A program made the position numbers and the translations under genes. The notes under the pieces are model-generated. The model did not search any database. It saw nothing but the letters and a program-made list of their open reading frames with translations, and was not told the DNA's origin. This document shows positions 61,432 to 64,000 of a stretch of 64,000 bases of DNA, piece by piece (position 1 is the first letter of the stretch; the number at the start of each line of letters is the position of its first letter). This DNA is from an uncultured Desulfobacter sp. (GTDB lineage: Bacteria > Desulfobacterota > Desulfobacteria > Desulfobacterales > Desulfobacteraceae): contig NZ_OY781882.1 in assembly GCF_963677125.1 (NCBI RefSeq), positions 4,114,501 to 4,178,500 of the forward strand, written 5' to 3'.

Positions 61432-63549
61432 TTATATGATATCTGCCCTGGGGGCGATATCAGGGGCCAAAGGGATGAGGATGGTGAAACAGGTGCCTTT
61501 GCCTCTGTGGCTGTCATAGGTAATGCGTCCTTGCATTCCTTTGACAATTGAATGAACAATAAAAAGGCCTAAACCTGAATTGGGCGCGTAGGGTTTCGTT
61601 GAATTATAGGGTTCAAAAAGCCGTTCCCTGATATGTGACGGGATGCCCGGGCCGTTGTCCTGGATGGTGATTTGCGCCATACCGGGCAGCTTTCTTTTTT
61701 CATCTATCAAAACCTTGGCCGAGCCGGGAACAAGTTTTGTTTTAAATCGGATTTCGTCTCCTTTTTCAAGGGCTTCGGCTGCGTTTTTAACCAGGTTGAT
61801 AAGCATTTGTTTTAATCCGTTGCTGTCCAGGGTGGCCTTTGGCATGCCGGCATCAAGGTCGATCTGAATTCGGATTTGTCTGGGGGCTAGAATGGATTTT
61901 TCCAACACGGCCAGTACGCGACGGCACATTTCATTGAGATCAATGGTTTCCAGCGCCCCCCCTACCTTGGGCTTTGAAAACGATGTCAGCCCTTCAAGCA
62001 GAGATGAAACACGTCTCATCTCTTCTTTGACAACACTGATATCTTCCAGAGCAGAATGTTTTTGAGGTAGTTTCAGGGTTTCAAGGTAATTTTTAATGAT
62101 AGTAACAGGGTTGTTGATCTCATGTACAACTTTGTCTGTCAGAGTCGCATACGCCTCCATTTTTTTATCACTGATATCTCCGGCATACTTTTCATGGAAA
62201 TTAAGATTCTCAAGGCAGGTGCCTGCCTGACGTGAAAAAAGTGCCAGCAGGGTTTCGTTTTTGTCCAGGGTGTGGGCAAGGTCGTTGTCTACGCCGATAA
62301 CCATGGCGCCGGAACAACCATTTTGTCCTGGAATGGGTATGGCATAAAGGGCTGGTGTTTCAAGCGCCCGGATAACCTGGGTATCAGATGCGGCAAGGTC
62401 TTCCTTGTCTATACTGGTCGTAACGTTGCCTGTATTGACCGATTTTACGATCAGGCTGTTCGTGTTGTTCATGGCAAGAGCAATGCTTGTGACAATGTTG
62501 TAATGACGATCCTCTTTTGCGCAGATTCCGGTGAGCAGAGCCTTGTCCCTGTCCCGAAGAAAGAAAAAGATCCGGGGAATGTGGAAAATGATTTCCAATC
62601 CCCTTTGGATCGTCTTAAACACCGTTGGCGCATCCTTTGCCCTGAGCAGGTTGTCCAGGGTGCCAAAACACAAAGATACGTTTTTAAGGTCATCTGCCAG
62701 AAGGTGATATCCTTGTTGCGAATCTCCCGGATCAAGATTCAGGCTTTTGGCTGTTTGATGGACTTCGTTTTCAGCCTGGACCGCGATGTCATTCAACATG
62801 GCGGGGGGTATGTCTGTCAGGGCTCGTGCATCCTTTGTCACCGAGGTGCTTTCCGGGTCTGCCATGAGGTTGGCCATGAAAAGAATTTTAATATGGTCGG
62901 ATTCTTCTTGGATGCGTGCCGGAGGTTGACTTAAAAACCCCACGGCATCAGATATCAGTGGGGGCAGATGCCACTGTTTGAACAACCAGGCACTGACTTT
63001 GGGGCCATCTATATCAAGGATATCCGTCTGGGCATCAAACTCATCTTGTCCCTGGTTTACCCTGGCTTCAATCTCCTTGTATTCTTCTGGAAAGGTTGCC
63101 ATGAGCACTAGGGTGCCGATATCATGGAGAAGCCCTGCCAGAAAATACTGGTCCGGATTAGCCTGTCTTTTTTCACGGGCGATGCGTTGGGCCAAAACCG
63201 CGCATTTGTACGAATGATACCAGAACCTGTTGATGTTGAAGTTGTCCGTGGCGTTGGAAAATTTGAAAAACTGCATGGCCGAAGAACTGATGGCGATGTT
63301 GCGCACCGTATCCAGTCCCAAATACACCACCGCAGATTTGATAGTGTTAACCTGTTTTGCCAGGTTAACATGGGAAGATGAAATGATGGCCAGCAGCTTT
63401 GCCGTAAGCCCCGCATCCCGGCTGATGATTTGGGTTACTTCGTCAATATTTGTATTCTCTTTACCGCAGGCTCGGATCAACTGTACCATCACCTGGGGCA
63501 GCTGGGGCAAGGAGCTGGATTTTTTTATTTTTTCAAAAATATTTTTCAT
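61432..63549 (-). CDS. HDOD-GAF histidine kinase
   Basis: 705 residues. Residues 1-220 are an HDOD domain (SSLPQLPQVMVQLIRACG, SRDAGLTAKLLAIISSSHV, AGLLHDIGTLVLMATFP). About 285-440 is a GAF-like domain. HisKA follows with His476 in VVHEINNPVTIIKNYLETLK, then HATPase (MLINLVKNAAEAL, IQDNGPGIPSHIRERLFEP, GLGLFIVHSIV). No receiver is attached. It starts with a 4-base ATGA overlap to the upstream amidohydrolase. Its phosphorylation partner is not adjacent; one of the stand-alone receivers could serve. Confidence 0.9.
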   Translation of the reverse strand: MKNIFEKIKKSSSLPQLPQVMVQLIRACGKENTNIDEVTQIISRDAGLTAKLLAIISSSHVNLAKQVNTIKSAVVYLGLDTVRNIAISSSAMQFFKFSNATDNFNINRFWYHSYKCAVLAQRIAREKRQANPDQYFLAGLLHDIGTLVLMATFPEEYKEIEARVNQGQDEFDAQTDILDIDGPKVSAWLFKQWHLPPLISDAVGFLSQPPARIQEESDHIKILFMANLMADPESTSVTKDARALTDIPPAMLNDIAVQAENEVHQTAKSLNLDPGDSQQGYHLLADDLKNVSLCFGTLDNLLRAKDAPTVFKTIQRGLEIIFHIPRIFFFLRDRDKALLTGICAKEDRHYNIVTSIALAMNNTNSLIVKSVNTGNVTTSIDKEDLAASDTQVIRALETPALYAIPIPGQNGCSGAMVIGVDNDLAHTLDKNETLLALFSRQAGTCLENLNFHEKYAGDISDKKMEAYATLTDKVVHEINNPVTIIKNYLETLKLPQKHSALEDISVVKEEMRRVSSLLEGLTSFSKPKVGGALETIDLNEMCRRVLAVLEKSILAPRQIRIQIDLDAGMPKATLDSNGLKQMLINLVKNAAEALEKGDEIRFKTKLVPGSAKVLIDEKRKLPGMAQITIQDNGPGIPSHIRERLFEPYNSTKPYAPNSGLGLFIVHSIVKGMQGRITYDSHRGKGTCFTILIPLAPDIAPRADII

Positions 63550-64000
63550 GGCAAGTCGATAAGTTTGAGTATGTTTTTAAAGAATAGCTTATCTCTCTGG
63601 TCCTGGGTCAGGGTATCGGACTTTTGGATCAGCTGTACATAATCTGTTTGGTCGCACCATGGCGTGTCAGTGCCAAAGAGAAAATAATCGTCATTTTGTC
63701 TGTACAACTCCCTGGCGACGTCATCTGCTCTCATTTTTTCTAAAACCCAGGCGATATCGAAATAACATCCCCTGTTCCCTAAAAGATCATTCACTTTTTG
63801 CCATTCATCCATTCCACCGGCATGGGCCAGCACAATTTTTGAACCGCTGAAAAGATTAACAATGGTTGAAAAGCGCTCCACAGAGGTGTAATCACACTGG
63901 GGCAGACTGGGGTCAAATCCCGAATGAAAGTGCAGCACCATGTCATGGTTTAAAATTTCTTCGTATACCTTTAGCGCGTCAATCGAATCCGCAGGAAAAT
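63546..64000 (-). CDS. Amidohydrolase-family protein, C-terminal part (cut by window edge)
   Basis: About 150 residues are visible and the frame stays open to the right edge. LHFHSGFDPSLP, KIVLAHAGGMDEWQ and FLFGTDTPWC are the metal-binding strands of a TIM-barrel amidohydrolase (amidohydrolase 2/TatD-like group). The Asp in GTDTPW is the usual catalytic/metal Asp. The substrate cannot be told. Its stop overlaps the start of the HDOD-GAF kinase (ATGA), so the two are co-translated. Confidence 0.78.
   Translation of the reverse strand, partial: FPADSIDALKVYEEILNHDMVLHFHSGFDPSLPQCDYTSVERFSTIVNLFSGSKIVLAHAGGMDEWQKVNDLLGNRGCYFDIAWVLEKMRADDVARELYRQNDDYFLFGTDTPWCDQTDYVQLIQKSDTLTQDQRDKLFFKNILKLIDLP

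Noticed and set aside
62272..62934. 220-residue open frame antisense to the HDOD-GAF kinase
   Set aside because: Shadow frame inside a clear kinase gene.

Overview
The window reads as chromosome of an acetate-oxidising, sulfate-reducing deltaproteobacterium of the Desulfobacter/Desulfobacteraceae type. The grounds are a monomeric NADP isocitrate dehydrogenase, a korDABC 2-oxoglutarate:ferredoxin oxidoreductase operon and a single-chain pyruvate carboxylase within 35 kb (the set expected for acetate oxidation through a modified citric acid cycle). An A-type flavodiiron protein, a DcrH-like hemerythrin chemoreceptor, many long hybrid kinases and HDOD proteins, and moderate GC content fit as well. 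The genus is inferred; no rRNA gene is present and sulfate-reduction genes lie outside.

Layout: 1-3.1 kb, a truncated D-2-hydroxyacid dehydrogenase and the isocitrate dehydrogenase. 3.1-9.9 kb (minus), an RNA methyltransferase, a REC-like/PPDK-type ATP-grasp fusion, a REC-HDOD protein and a MetR-like regulator. 10.4-13.8 kb, pyruvate carboxylase behind a 26-bp direct repeat. 14.4-31.4 kb, a signalling block: two chemoreceptors (one with a c-type haem motif, one with a hemerythrin tail), a REC/HDOD/hybrid-kinase operon, a two-gene FUSC transporter, a 1.8-kb-residue hybrid kinase and a REC-Hpt protein. 31.5-34.3 kb, korDABC. 34.6-41.1 kb, a glycosyltransferase, the flavodiiron protein and a hybrid kinase with a collapsed periplasmic domain. 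41.3-46.8 kb, late cobamide genes cobU-cobS, cobD, cbiB and a CbiR-like remodelling gene, interrupted by a secreted beta-helix protein. 47.2-54.8 kb, a NifA-like activator, a DUF2892 protein, and GAPDH paired with a 1410-residue PEP-synthase-like protein. 55.3-64 kb, a SLOG-like protein, MFS transporter with divergent LysR regulator, pncA/pncB for NAD salvage, an aminotransferase, an HDOD-GAF histidine kinase and a truncated amidohydrolase.

The most unusual signal is not a protein. A repeat of about 92-98 nt occurs in at least ten copies (8.8-9.0, 14.1-14.4, 35.5, 45.4, 46.8, 55.0 and 58.8 kb), in intergenic DNA and always on the + strand whatever the gene direction. The copies share a start (TATATGAAAG), a central TTTTGTTGTGG and an end (GGCCCATGGCCGTTAT). 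They can fold into two hairpins, and the stem bases differ between copies in compensating pairs. Three copies form a head-to-tail array before the haem chemoreceptor. I do not recognise the family; it could be a structured RNA, a small mobile repeat or a strand-polarised chromosomal signal.
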